A DNA stretch of 64,000 bases, taken from assembly GCA_902584365.1 (NCBI GenBank), contig CACHZG010000001.1:101261-165260 (forward strand), in the 5' to 3' direction. The translations under genes were made by a program, and so were the position numbers. The notes under the pieces were generated by a model. The model saw only the letters and a list, made by a program, of their open reading frames with translations, was not told where the DNA came from and did not search any database. Shown here in pieces: positions 27,896 to 37,228 of this stretch. The DNA is from an uncultured Pelagibacteraceae bacterium. Lineage in GTDB: Bacteria; Pseudomonadota; Alphaproteobacteria; Pelagibacterales; Pelagibacteraceae. Numbering within the stretch: position 1 is the first letter of the stretch; every line of letters starts with the position of its first letter.

Positions 27896-27982
27896 TGGTG
27901 GGCGAAGAGAGACTCGAACTCTCACAGTATTGCTACCACCGGATTTTGAGTCCGGCGCGTCTACCAGTTCCACCATTCGCCC
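27896..27982 (-). tRNA. tRNA-Leu (anticodon CAA), CCA encoded
   Basis: Minus strand GGGCGAATGGTGGAACTGGTAGACGCGCCGGACTCAAAATCCGGTGG...GAGAGTTCGAGTCTCTCTTCGCCCACCA; 7-bp acceptor, long variable arm, anticodon loop CTCAAAA. Confidence 0.97.
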
Positions 27983-27995
27983 TTTTTTAAATAAT

Positions 27996-28841
27996 CTAAT
28001 CGATTTTTCTTACTATGAGAACAAAAAATATCGAGGTTACAAACATTATTAAAGCATATGCAGCTGTTGGATACAAAAATACTATATCATCAAACAATTG
28101 GGTAGCTACAACAACTGCCAATGTTCCATTTTGTAAGCCGCATTCTAACGATATACATTTTCTTTGTGGAATACCTGACGCAAAGAATTTTGCTAAAAAA
28201 TATCCAATAAAAAGCATTATTATGTTGAGCGTTAAAGCTATAAGACCAGAAGAAGTTATAAAAGAAAGAAGTCTATCCCACTCCTCAACCCAAATAGATA
28301 TAAATACGATTAAAAACAAAATTATTGAAGTTCTTTGAATAAATAAATTTTTAGAAATGACAAAATTAGTCATTAAACTTCTTGTAACCATACCAAAAAA
28401 AACTGGGACGGTTACAACAAAAAACATCTTTAAAGCAACTGTAATCATCGATATTTCCTTTGTAACCTCAATACCAATTAAACTTGCAGATTTAAAAACT
28501 ATAAATGGAACTGTAATAATACTCAGCAAACTAATAATTGCTGTTAAGCTTATAGATAAGGCTACATCTCCACCTGCAAACTTGGTTAATACATTAGAAG
28601 TTACTCCGCCCGGTGCTGAAGCTATTATCATTATACCTAGAGCAATTTCAGGAGGGACATTGATAAATTGTACTAATCCAAAAGCAATAATTGGGAGTAA
28701 AACAACCTGACCTATAAAACCTACGAAAAAATCTTTCGGAAAACTTATAACTCTTTTGAAATCATGAGATGTTAAACCAAGACCTAAACCAAACATGATT
28801 ATTGCAAGCGCAATAGGAGCTATCTGTTTTGCTATTTCCAT
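27996..28841 (-). CDS. Bile acid:sodium symporter (BASS) family transporter
   Basis: About 8-9 TM; GLGLTSHDFKRV, IIASAPGGVTSNVLTKFAGGDVALS, ECGLQNGTLAVVVA. Confidence 0.9.
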   Translation of the reverse strand: MEIAKQIAPIALAIIMFGLGLGLTSHDFKRVISFPKDFFVGFIGQVVLLPIIAFGLVQFINVPPEIALGIMIIASAPGGVTSNVLTKFAGGDVALSISLTAIISLLSIITVPFIVFKSASLIGIEVTKEISMITVALKMFFVVTVPVFFGMVTRSLMTNFVISKNLFIQRTSIILFLIVFISIWVEEWDRLLSFITSSGLIALTLNIIMLFIGYFLAKFFASGIPQRKCISLECGLQNGTLAVVVATQLFDDIVFLYPTAAYALIMFVTSIFFVLIVRKID

Positions 28842-28862
28842 ATTTATTTATAAAGTAAAATA

Positions 28863-29939
28863 TTATTTAGATTTTGGTATTTTGTCTCGGTTATTGTATA
28901 GATCAAAAAAAGTACCGATAAAATTGTAAATTCTAAATTGAACAGATTTACCAGCATCAAAAAATTGTTTAAGCTTAACAACTTTTAACTTTTTCATTAT
29001 ATAAAGTTGGTTTTTATCTTTATCTAAAACTCCCATCTTCATTCCTAGTTTAAGTTTTCTAATCACTGTCGCACGTGGTATACCTGATATTTCAGAAATA
29101 GAGGATGCATTTACTCCTGTAATTTCATTTCCTTTAGATAACGCTGTCTCATAAACTTTTTTAAATTTTTCATCATTGCTCAATTTGTCCGAGTCAAATA
29201 TCACTCCTTTGCCTTTATATTTGTCTCTAATTTTATGCATTTGATTAGTTAAAACAGTTCCTGCTACTGCCCAGGACTCAAGATCTCCATAAAAATTTCT
29301 CCAGTCTACTAAATTTGGAATTTGAGCCCTAAAATAAAACTTCCAAACTAATGTAAAATTACTTTTTATGAAATTTTCAAGTTCTTTAGACTGGACAGGA
29401 GAATTAATAATGTTTCTATTTTCTTCAGAAAGAATACGTGAAATGACAGACAAAAAATTTGCTAAGAGCCTGATTGTTTTATAAGGTCTTTGTTTTGCAA
29501 AAGCTTCTGTGTGGAGAATAATCTTTTTTCCTGATCTTTCAATTATACCACTATTATTGAGCTCATTGATTTTTCGTCTTACAGTTTCTTTTGCTATATT
29601 AAGTTCTTCGGATATTTCGATTAAGTTAATTTTCTCTATTTCAAATTTTTCTTGATTATAAATTGACTCCTCAGATATTATCAAAAACATATCTGAATAA
29701 TGTTTGAATGTTTTTTGAATCAAATAAATAAGAATTAAATATTTGTCTAAGTCTTTAAGAGTTTTATACGCATTATAAGTCCATTCGGATTGAAATCTAA
29801 ACCAGTGATTTGCAACAAAGGACATGTTATTTACTAAAATATTTTCAATATCGGAGTTTTGCGTAAATTGTAAAGGAAAAGATGAACTTGTATTTGATGG
29901 ACGTATTCTAGTGACATTATCTTTTTTAGTTTCAGACAT
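28863..29939 (-). CDS. Putative transcriptional regulator with two winged-HTH-like segments
   Basis: INLIEISEELNIAKETVRRKINELNNSGIIERSG and NASSISEISGIPRATVIRKLKLGMKMGVLDKD. Confidence 0.7.
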   Translation of the reverse strand: MSETKKDNVTRIRPSNTSSSFPLQFTQNSDIENILVNNMSFVANHWFRFQSEWTYNAYKTLKDLDKYLILIYLIQKTFKHYSDMFLIISEESIYNQEKFEIEKINLIEISEELNIAKETVRRKINELNNSGIIERSGKKIILHTEAFAKQRPYKTIRLLANFLSVISRILSEENRNIINSPVQSKELENFIKSNFTLVWKFYFRAQIPNLVDWRNFYGDLESWAVAGTVLTNQMHKIRDKYKGKGVIFDSDKLSNDEKFKKVYETALSKGNEITGVNASSISEISGIPRATVIRKLKLGMKMGVLDKDKNQLYIMKKLKVVKLKQFFDAGKSVQFRIYNFIGTFFDLYNNRDKIPKSK

Positions 29940-30123
29940 TATTTTTCCAAGTTACACTGCTAGATATTAAAAGTGCCATTAACAACCATATAACGAATGA
30001 CTCTCCATGTGTAAATTCGTAATTAGCTCCAAATATTTTAGCTAATAATAGAACTGCATATACAGCTATAGGAGATAAAATTAGACTTGCTAAGAACTTA
30101 AGTATTGTGCATTTTATGTTCAT
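29932..30123 (-). CDS. Small membrane protein, unknown function
   Basis: 63 aa, two hydrophobic segments; 8-nt overlap with the downstream regulator gene. Confidence 0.5.
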   Translation of the reverse strand: MNIKCTILKFLASLILSPIAVYAVLLLAKIFGANYEFTHGESFVIWLLMALLISSSVTWKNNV

Positions 30124-30132
30124 AAATTTAAA

Positions 30133-30738
30133 ATGATTAAAAAGTTATACGATAGATGTGTTGAATTGGCTAGACATAAATTTTCTAAGCCTATTTTAGG
30201 TTTTATATCTTTTATTGAGAGTTCCTTTTTTCCAGTTCCTCCAGACGTAATGATAATTCCAATGGTTGTCGCAAAAAAAAATGATTATTTGATTATAGCT
30301 ACAGTCGCCACAGTATGTTCTGCTTTAGGAGCTCTATTTGGATATTTAATTGGAGTTTTATTTTTTAATGAAATTGGTGTTAAAATTTTTCAAATTTATG
30401 GATATGAAGATGTTAATTTTTTGAAGGAGAAATTTTCTGAGAGTAAAAGTATGTTACCATTTATCATAACATTATTTATAGCAGGTTTTACTCCTGTCCC
30501 TTTTAAATTGTTGACCATCACTAGTGGTTTTGTCCAATTTAATTTAATAATCTTTTTCATAACCTGTGTTGTTACCAGAGGTTTAAGATTTTTTATAATC
30601 GCTTACCTCACAAATAGATTTGGTAGAGCATTCGGTCCATTTCTTGAAAAAAAAGGCGCTAAGTTCTCATTTTTTTTGGTGTTGGGACTATGTATAATTT
30701 TAATCATCGCTTATATTTTAATAAAAAATTATGTTTAA
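30133..30738 (+). CDS. VTT/DedA-family (YqaA-like) membrane protein
   Basis: FIESSFFPVPPDVMIIPMVVA, AALFGYLIG, GFTPVPFKLLTITSG. Confidence 0.85.
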   Translation: MIKKLYDRCVELARHKFSKPILGFISFIESSFFPVPPDVMIIPMVVAKKNDYLIIATVATVCSALGALFGYLIGVLFFNEIGVKIFQIYGYEDVNFLKEKFSESKSMLPFIITLFIAGFTPVPFKLLTITSGFVQFNLIIFFITCVVTRGLRFFIIAYLTNRFGRAFGPFLEKKGAKFSFFLVLGLCIILIIAYILIKNYV

Positions 30739-31216
30739 TTTATCACTAAATACAATTTTAAAATTCATTTTACTATTAAGTTTTTTTGCATTAAGTGCTG
30801 CTTATTTTATTGAATTTGCGTTAGGTCATTTACCTTGTGCGTTATGTAAAATTCAAAGAATTCCTTACATTGCTGCTTTAGTTTTAATTTCTTTATTCTT
30901 TCTATTAAATTCTCCAAATAAATATATCTTGATAATATTGATAGTTATGTTTTTTCTAGGAACAATTGTGTCCTTATATCATGTGGGTATAGAGCAAGGT
31001 GTTTTTAATGAAAGCTTTCTATGTAAATTACAAGGTAACTCTGATGTGAACAGTGCCGCTGAACTTTTGTCACAACTTAAAACTATTAATGTAAGTTGTA
31101 AGGAAGTTCCAATCACTTTTATGGGTTTTTCACTTGCTACATTTAATGCTCTTTTATCTTTTACAATATTTGCTATTTTAATCAAAAATTTTAATAAATA
31201 TGAAAAAAACAAATAA
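30731..31216 (+). CDS. Disulfide bond formation protein B family
   Basis: 4 TM; LPCALCKIQRIPYI, second Cys pair in FLCKLQGN...NVSCKEVP. Confidence 0.85.
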   Translation: MFNLSLNTILKFILLLSFFALSAAYFIEFALGHLPCALCKIQRIPYIAALVLISLFFLLNSPNKYILIILIVMFFLGTIVSLYHVGIEQGVFNESFLCKLQGNSDVNSAAELLSQLKTINVSCKEVPITFMGFSLATFNALLSFTIFAILIKNFNKYEKNK

Positions 31217-31733
31217 AAAAGCGCTAGAAGAAATCATAAGAGTTGATCATGCAGGAGAACGTGGGGCGATTAAGATCTACGAGGGGCAGCTATTGGCTCT
31301 AAAAACATTTAAACAAAATGAGCCCCTTAAAAGAAAAATTGAAGAGATGAGAGAACATGAGGCTGAACATTATGAATTTTTTAGGGATGAAATAAAAAAA
31401 AGAAATATTAAACCAACAAAATTTCTTCCGTTATGGGACTTGATGGGTGTGACACTTGGTTTTGGGACTGCTATGCTTGGAGAAAAAGCTGCAATGCTTT
31501 GTACTGCTTCGGTTGAGGAAGTAATTGACGAGCATTACAAAAACCAAACCTTTAAGTTAAAAGACGATGAAAAAGAACTAAAAAAGAAAATAGAAAAATT
31601 TAGGGCAGATGAAATAGAGCATAAAAATATTGCATATGACTCTGGAGCAACCAAAAAAGGGCCCTATGGTTTATTAGACAAAATAATTAAAACTTCGTCA
31701 AGAATTGCAATTACTATTTCTGAAAAAATTTAA
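31200..31733 (+). CDS. coq7: Coq7-type demethoxyubiquinone hydroxylase
   Basis: IRVDHAGERGAIKIYEGQ, EHEAEHYEFF, DEIEHKNIAYD (diiron EXXH motifs). Confidence 0.95.
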   Translation: MKKTNKKALEEIIRVDHAGERGAIKIYEGQLLALKTFKQNEPLKRKIEEMREHEAEHYEFFRDEIKKRNIKPTKFLPLWDLMGVTLGFGTAMLGEKAAMLCTASVEEVIDEHYKNQTFKLKDDEKELKKKIEKFRADEIEHKNIAYDSGATKKGPYGLLDKIIKTSSRIAITISEKI

Positions 31734-32303
31734 TTAAGGTTCTAACTCTATATCCCAGTATAGATAATCCATCCAACTTTCATGAAGAAAGTTGGGAGGA
31801 AAGTTTCTCCCATTTTTATGTAAATCATCAACTGTCGGAATAAAAGGTTTATTAAACAGTTTCATTCCACTATTTTCGAATAGTTTTCCACCCTTTTTAA
31901 CATTACATGTAGAACAAGCTGTAACAACATTTTCCCAGTCTGTAACTCCACCTTTCGATTTTGGTAGCAAATGATCAAAGGTTAAATCTTTTTTGTCACC
32001 ACAGTACTGACAAGTAAATTTATCTCTTAGAAAAACATTAAATCTTGTAAAGTTTGGGTTTTCGGACGGCTTGATAAAATTTTTTAGTGCGATAACGCTA
32101 GGCAAATTCATTTCAAATGAAGGACTTCTTATTTTTCTCTTATAGTTTGATACAATACTTACTCTGTTTAAAAAAACTGACTTGACTGCATCTTGCCAGC
32201 ACCAAAGTGATAAAGGATAATAGCTTAACGGTCTAAAATCAGCATTTAAAACTAATGCAGGACACTTCTCTAATGGAACTTGTTTGTTCGCAGATATAAT
32301 CAT
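31734..32303 (-). CDS. HNH endonuclease family protein
   Basis: FTCQYCGDKKDLTFDHLLPKSKGGVTDWENVVTACSTCNVKKGG. Confidence 0.9.
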   Translation of the reverse strand: MIISANKQVPLEKCPALVLNADFRPLSYYPLSLWCWQDAVKSVFLNRVSIVSNYKRKIRSPSFEMNLPSVIALKNFIKPSENPNFTRFNVFLRDKFTCQYCGDKKDLTFDHLLPKSKGGVTDWENVVTACSTCNVKKGGKLFENSGMKLFNKPFIPTVDDLHKNGRNFPPNFLHESWMDYLYWDIELEP

Positions 32304-32367
32304 TGTTAAAAGCTATCTGAAAGTAAAAATTTAATCAAGTTATTAATTTGTCTTAAAATAAGTTTAA

Positions 32368-33021
32368 TTAATATAAGTTTTTTTTTATAAATTCCAAACC
32401 TAAACTTGATCCCTCTTGAGGAATTCTATGTTCACAATTCTTGAATATTTTTGCCTTTATTGAATAATTATTTTTAAAAAAAAATTCTTTAGCCTCAAGA
32501 AAAGATTCGATTGGTACCACCTCATCTTTATCGCCATGCATCAAAATAACCTCGGGTCTTGAGTTAATATTTCTTGAGAGATGATCTGTGCTTATAATTC
32601 TCCCAGAATATCCAATTATTGCTTTTATTTTATCAGTTCTTTTTAACCCAGTTTGAATGGATATCATGCACCCTTGGCTAAATCCTCCTAGTATAATATT
32701 ATTTGACTTCAAATTTAGATTGTCTTTTACTTCATCAATTAACTTATTTAGTTTAATTTCAGCTACCAAAGATTTCGTTAAAATTTCATCTTTAGTTTGG
32801 TCCATTAGATCAAACCACTGAAATCCTGTTGCACTTACCGCACATTTCTCCGGTGCATCCGGACAAATAAAAATAGTTTCAGGTAAATAATTTTTCCAGT
32901 AATTGGCTAAAATTGAAATATCCTTTCCATCTCCTCCATAGCCGTGGCAAAGTATTACAGCGTTTTTAGGTTTTTGACTTGATTTTGGATTTATAATTGT
33001 TGTGTTTAGTGTGTACGTCAT
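32368..33021 (-). CDS. Carboxylesterase/phospholipase-type alpha/beta hydrolase
   Basis: ILCHGYGGDG, ILGGFSQGCMIS, MHGDKDEVVP, CEHRIPQEG. Confidence 0.9.
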   Translation of the reverse strand: MTYTLNTTIINPKSSQKPKNAVILCHGYGGDGKDISILANYWKNYLPETIFICPDAPEKCAVSATGFQWFDLMDQTKDEILTKSLVAEIKLNKLIDEVKDNLNLKSNNIILGGFSQGCMISIQTGLKRTDKIKAIIGYSGRIISTDHLSRNINSRPEVILMHGDKDEVVPIESFLEAKEFFFKNNYSIKAKIFKNCEHRIPQEGSSLGLEFIKKNLY

Positions 33022-33042
33022 GTTAATAAAGTTTGTTTTGTT

Positions 33043-33243
33043 ATGTCAGAATTTTTTTTCAATTTAATAGGATTTACTTTATTGGGAGCTGTAGCCATAG
33101 TTCTAATTATGGGTATTTATACTTTATTTAAAGGTGGGAACACCAGTAAAAAATATTCCAATAAATTAATGCAATTAAGAGTTCTTTTGCAGTTTATAGC
33201 AATAATTGTTCTTGTTGTTATCGCGTACTTTTTTAAAGATTAA
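33043..33243 (+). CDS. HIG1-domain/twin-TM small membrane protein
   Basis: 66 aa; LFKGGNTSKKYSNKLMQLRVLLQFIAI between two TM segments. Confidence 0.8.
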   Translation: MSEFFFNLIGFTLLGAVAIVLIMGIYTLFKGGNTSKKYSNKLMQLRVLLQFIAIIVLVVIAYFFKD

Positions 33244-33767
33244 GAATTTTTTCTTATTATTTTTTTGAAATCTTTAGTATCAAAATCAATTTCTCCAATT
33301 ATTCTGGCAAATTCATTACCATTCTTGTCAATTAATATTGTAGTTGGCAGACCTCTCATTTTAAATTTTTTTGCTAAATTGAATTTAGGGTCAAAATAGA
33401 TGTCTAGATTATCAATATTTAGATCATCAAAAAATTTTTTTGCTTTGATTTGATTGGGTTTCTCCATATTGATTGCAAAAATCTTGAGTTCAGGCATATC
33501 TTTTGCCAGTCGGCTAAGGGAGGGCATTTCCTTTTTACATGGAGCACACCATGTAGCCCAAAAATTTAAAATCATGATCTTGCCTTTATTTTCGCTTAAG
33601 TCGACATCTTGAAGATTAAAATCTTTAAATTTTAGATTTTCAATGGGTTTGGGATTATCGTAAAAAATTATATTTTTATTAAGATTTGTTACCGCTTTAA
33701 CATTGCCTATAAAGAAAATCACAATTAGGGTGTGAATATAAGTTTTAAAAGATTTACTAATTTTCAT
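33240..33767 (-). CDS. TlpA-like thiol:disulfide interchange protein
   Basis: Signal anchor; NFWATWCAPCKKEMPSLSRLAKD, MRGLPTTILIDKNGNEFARIIG. Confidence 0.9.
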   Translation of the reverse strand: MKISKSFKTYIHTLIVIFFIGNVKAVTNLNKNIIFYDNPKPIENLKFKDFNLQDVDLSENKGKIMILNFWATWCAPCKKEMPSLSRLAKDMPELKIFAINMEKPNQIKAKKFFDDLNIDNLDIYFDPKFNLAKKFKMRGLPTTILIDKNGNEFARIIGEIDFDTKDFKKIIRKNS

Positions 33768-33797
33768 ATTAATTTAAATTAAAAATAACATAGTGAA

Positions 33798-35180
33798 ATG
33801 AAAAATAAAACTGTTTGGTCAAATAGATTTAAAGGAGAGACTTCGATATCTCTTCAAAAAATTGGCTCATCCATTAATGTCGATAAAAGACTTTATGAGC
33901 AAGACATAGCTGCGTCTATTATTCACGCTAAAATGCTCATGAAACAAAAAATAATCAATAGTTCTATTGGAAATAAAATTATTAATGGTCTTAAAAAAAT
34001 TAAAATTCAAATTGATAAAGATAATTTTAATTTTCAAGAAAAATATGAAGACATTCACTTAAATATAGAAAAAAAATTATTTGAAATTATAGGACCTGCA
34101 GCAGGGTATTTGCATACAGCTAGATCTAGAAATGATCAAGTTGTAACAGATTTTAAGCTTTGGGTTAAACAAGCTTCAAAAAGCTTAAATAAAAAAATTA
34201 TATTATTAATGAAAAGTTTAATAAAAAAAGCTGAAAAAAATACAGGAACTATAATGCCAGGCTTGACGCATTTAAAGAATGCTCAACCTGTTTCGTTTGC
34301 TCATTATCTTCTATCGTACTATGAAATGTTCAAAAGAGATAAACAAAGATTTGAAAATAATATTGATCTTTTAAATGAATGTCCTCTTGGATCTGCTGCG
34401 CTTTCAGGCACCTCATATAAAATAGATAGAAAATATACTGCAACAAAACTTGGTTTCAAAAAACCAACTGACAATTCAATTGACTCAGTTTCGGATAGAG
34501 ATTTTGCTATAGATTTTTTATATGCATCTGCTTTAAGTGCAATGCATTTATCAAGATTAGCTGAAGATTTTGTTATCTATAATTCTGATGCTTTTAATTT
34601 CATATCCTTTGAAGATAATATGCTGACTGGTTCTTCTATTATGCCACAAAAAAAAAATCCTGATCCTGCAGAAATTATTAGAGGTAGAGTTGGACTAAAT
34701 TATGGATATTTGAATTCAATGCTAACTATCATGAAAGGCCTTCCAATGTCTTACTTCAAAGATTTACAAGATGACAAGGAATTAGTCTTCAATGGATTTG
34801 ATACTTTAAACGACTCTCTGACTTTAGGTATTGAGCTAATTAATTCTGTAAAACCAAATAAATCTCAAATGTTAGTAATGGCGAATCAAGGGTTCACAAC
34901 AGCAACAGATTTTGCAGATTATCTGGTTAAAGAAAAAAATTTATCATTCAGAGAATCTCACTCATTGTCAGCAAAACTAGTGGGTTTGGCAGAAAAAAAA
35001 GGTGTTACTTTGAATGAACTGTCATTACAGGAATTAAAAAAAATTAACAAAAATTTGGACAGAGATGTCTTAAAAATTTTTGATTTAAAAAACTCCATGA
35101 ATTCCAAAAAATCATATGGTGGAACTGCAGAAGCTAATGTAAAAATGATGATTAAAAAATATAAAAAGGAGACAAAATGA
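33798..35180 (+). CDS. argH: Argininosuccinate lyase
   Basis: HTARSRNDQVVTDFKLW, GSSIMPQKKNPDPAEIIRGR. Confidence 0.97.
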   Translation: MKNKTVWSNRFKGETSISLQKIGSSINVDKRLYEQDIAASIIHAKMLMKQKIINSSIGNKIINGLKKIKIQIDKDNFNFQEKYEDIHLNIEKKLFEIIGPAAGYLHTARSRNDQVVTDFKLWVKQASKSLNKKIILLMKSLIKKAEKNTGTIMPGLTHLKNAQPVSFAHYLLSYYEMFKRDKQRFENNIDLLNECPLGSAALSGTSYKIDRKYTATKLGFKKPTDNSIDSVSDRDFAIDFLYASALSAMHLSRLAEDFVIYNSDAFNFISFEDNMLTGSSIMPQKKNPDPAEIIRGRVGLNYGYLNSMLTIMKGLPMSYFKDLQDDKELVFNGFDTLNDSLTLGIELINSVKPNKSQMLVMANQGFTTATDFADYLVKEKNLSFRESHSLSAKLVGLAEKKGVTLNELSLQELKKINKNLDRDVLKIFDLKNSMNSKKSYGGTAEANVKMMIKKYKKETK

Positions 35181-35287
35181 AAATATTAGCTTCTATATCT
35201 ATTTTAGTTTTGATTATCTCCGGCTGTGGAAAAAAGTCAGAACCTAAATATAGTGGAAAACCCACACAAATACAAATAACTATATAA
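35177..35287 (+). CDS. 36-aa small lipoprotein (LptM/YifL-like position), not in ORF track
   Basis: MKILASISILVLIISGCGKKSEPKYSGKPTQIQITI*; lipobox IISGC; ATGA overlap with argH, between argH and lysA. Confidence 0.8.
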   Translation: MKILASISILVLIISGCGKKSEPKYSGKPTQIQITI

Positions 35288-35291
35288 TTAT

Positions 35292-36521
35292 ATGCAAAGT
35301 TTAAGATATGTAGGTAAAAATCTATTTTTAGAAAAAATTTCTTTAAAAAATTTTTTGAAGAAAAATAAATCTCCCTTTTATATCTATTCTGAAAACCAGA
35401 TTATTTATAATTTTATAAAATTTAAAAATATTTTCAAAAAAACTGATCCTTTAATCTGCTTTGCTGCTAAATCTAATAGTAATGTTCAAATACTTAAAGT
35501 TTTAAGTAAATTAGGAGCAGGCGTGGATGTTGTATCAGGCGGTGAATTATTAAAAGCTCTTAAGGCAGGCATAAAACCAAAAAAAATTGTTTTCTCTGGT
35601 GTGGGAAAAACAGAGGAAGAATTACAAGTTGCAATAAATAAAAATATTTTATTAATTAATTGTGAGTCTGAAAGTGAAGCACTATTAGTCAATAATATCG
35701 GAAAAAGATTAAAAAAACATGTGTCTATTGGATTTAGGTTAAATCCAAATATTGATGCAAAAACGCATAAAAAGATATCAACTGGAAAAGCAGAAAATAA
35801 ATTTGGATTATCAATCAAATCTTTCAAATCTTTTTTGAAAAAAATTAATTCTTTAAAAAATGTAAGGTTGAATGCCTTAAGCGTACACATTGGTAGTCAG
35901 ATTTTAAGTGAAACACCTTTTAAAAGGACGCTAGGTGTTATGCAAAAATTAATAATGGAATTGAAATTAAATCTTAATTTTGTAGATTTTGGTGGAGGTT
36001 TTGGTATTGACTATAGCGGAAAAGACAAAACCTTAAATCTTACTAATTATTCTAAATTGGTAGAAAAATTTGCAAAAAAAATAAATTGTAAAATTATTTT
36101 TGAACCGGGACGGTCTATTATTGGGAATGCTGGTATACTTATAAGTAAAGTTCAATTTATCAAAAGAGGAAGTAAAAAAAGCTTTATAATTTTAGATGCT
36201 GGAATGAACGATTTTATGCGACCAGCTTTATATGATGCATTTCATAAAATCATTCCTATATCTAAAACTTCATCGAGAATGACAGGTGCAATAGAATTTG
36301 TTGGTCCTATTTGTGAAAGTACATGTAAATTTGGAGTTTATAAAAAATATCAAAAATTAAACGAGAACGACTATATTGCAATTACAAATGTAGGTGCTTA
36401 CGGTTCTTCTTTGTCTTCTAATTATAATACAAGACCTTTAATCGCTGAAATTTTAATCAATAAAAATAAATATAGATATATTAGAAAAAAACAAAATATA
36501 CTTAAATTGATTAATTCTTAA
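35292..36521 (+). CDS. lysA: Diaminopimelate decarboxylase
   Basis: FAAKSNSNVQILKVLSKLGAGVDVVSGGEL, HIGSQI, DFGGGFGIDY, EPGRSIIGNAG, GPICEST. Confidence 0.97.
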   Translation: MQSLRYVGKNLFLEKISLKNFLKKNKSPFYIYSENQIIYNFIKFKNIFKKTDPLICFAAKSNSNVQILKVLSKLGAGVDVVSGGELLKALKAGIKPKKIVFSGVGKTEEELQVAINKNILLINCESESEALLVNNIGKRLKKHVSIGFRLNPNIDAKTHKKISTGKAENKFGLSIKSFKSFLKKINSLKNVRLNALSVHIGSQILSETPFKRTLGVMQKLIMELKLNLNFVDFGGGFGIDYSGKDKTLNLTNYSKLVEKFAKKINCKIIFEPGRSIIGNAGILISKVQFIKRGSKKSFIILDAGMNDFMRPALYDAFHKIIPISKTSSRMTGAIEFVGPICESTCKFGVYKKYQKLNENDYIAITNVGAYGSSLSSNYNTRPLIAEILINKNKYRYIRKKQNILKLINS

Positions 36522-37228
36522 TGCAGTTTATCAAATCTTTAATTTTTAATATTTTTCTTTATTGTGGGCTTGTTTTAATTTTTATTTTAGCAATACCTAC
36601 CTTAATTCTTCCTGATAAATTTACAATTTTTTTTGGAAGGATGTCTGCAAAATACATTGTCTTCATTTTAAAACTTGTATTAAATACCAAGGTAATTTTT
36701 CATGGAGAGGAAAACTTGAAAAAGGTTGATCGTTTTTTTGTTGCCTCTGCACACCAGTCAATGTTTGAAACTTTTGCTTTGCAAATTCCTCTAGATGGTC
36801 CAATTTTTATTTTAAAAAAAGAGCTTATGAATATTCCTTTATTTGGTTGGTATCTTAGAAAAATCGGCGCGATAGCGATTATAAGAGAGACAACGACTAA
36901 AGAAAATTTAAGTTTTTTTGATAAAATAAAAGAAAAGTTAGAGGAAAATAAAAGACCACTTCTAATATTTCCTCAAGGCACCCGGGTCAAACTAGATGAG
37001 CACCCGCCTTTCAAAAAAGGTGTTGGTAGAATATACAATGCACTAAATTTGCCATGTATACCAGTTGCATTAAATACAGGAAAAGTTTGGCCAAAAAATA
37101 GTTTTATGAAGTATTCAGGAGATATGCATATTTCATTTTTAGAACCAATAATGCCTGGAAAAGAAAAAGATGAATTTACCAAAGAAATTGAAAATAAGAT
37201 TTATAATGAAATAAAAAAATATTATTAG
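36521..37228 (+). CDS. plsC: 1-acyl-sn-glycerol-3-phosphate acyltransferase
   Basis: ASAHQSMFET (HX4D-like, HXXXXE), FPQGTRVKLDEHPPFKKGVGRIY. Confidence 0.9.
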   Translation: MQFIKSLIFNIFLYCGLVLIFILAIPTLILPDKFTIFFGRMSAKYIVFILKLVLNTKVIFHGEENLKKVDRFFVASAHQSMFETFALQIPLDGPIFILKKELMNIPLFGWYLRKIGAIAIIRETTTKENLSFFDKIKEKLEENKRPLLIFPQGTRVKLDEHPPFKKGVGRIYNALNLPCIPVALNTGKVWPKNSFMKYSGDMHISFLEPIMPGKEKDEFTKEIENKIYNEIKKYY

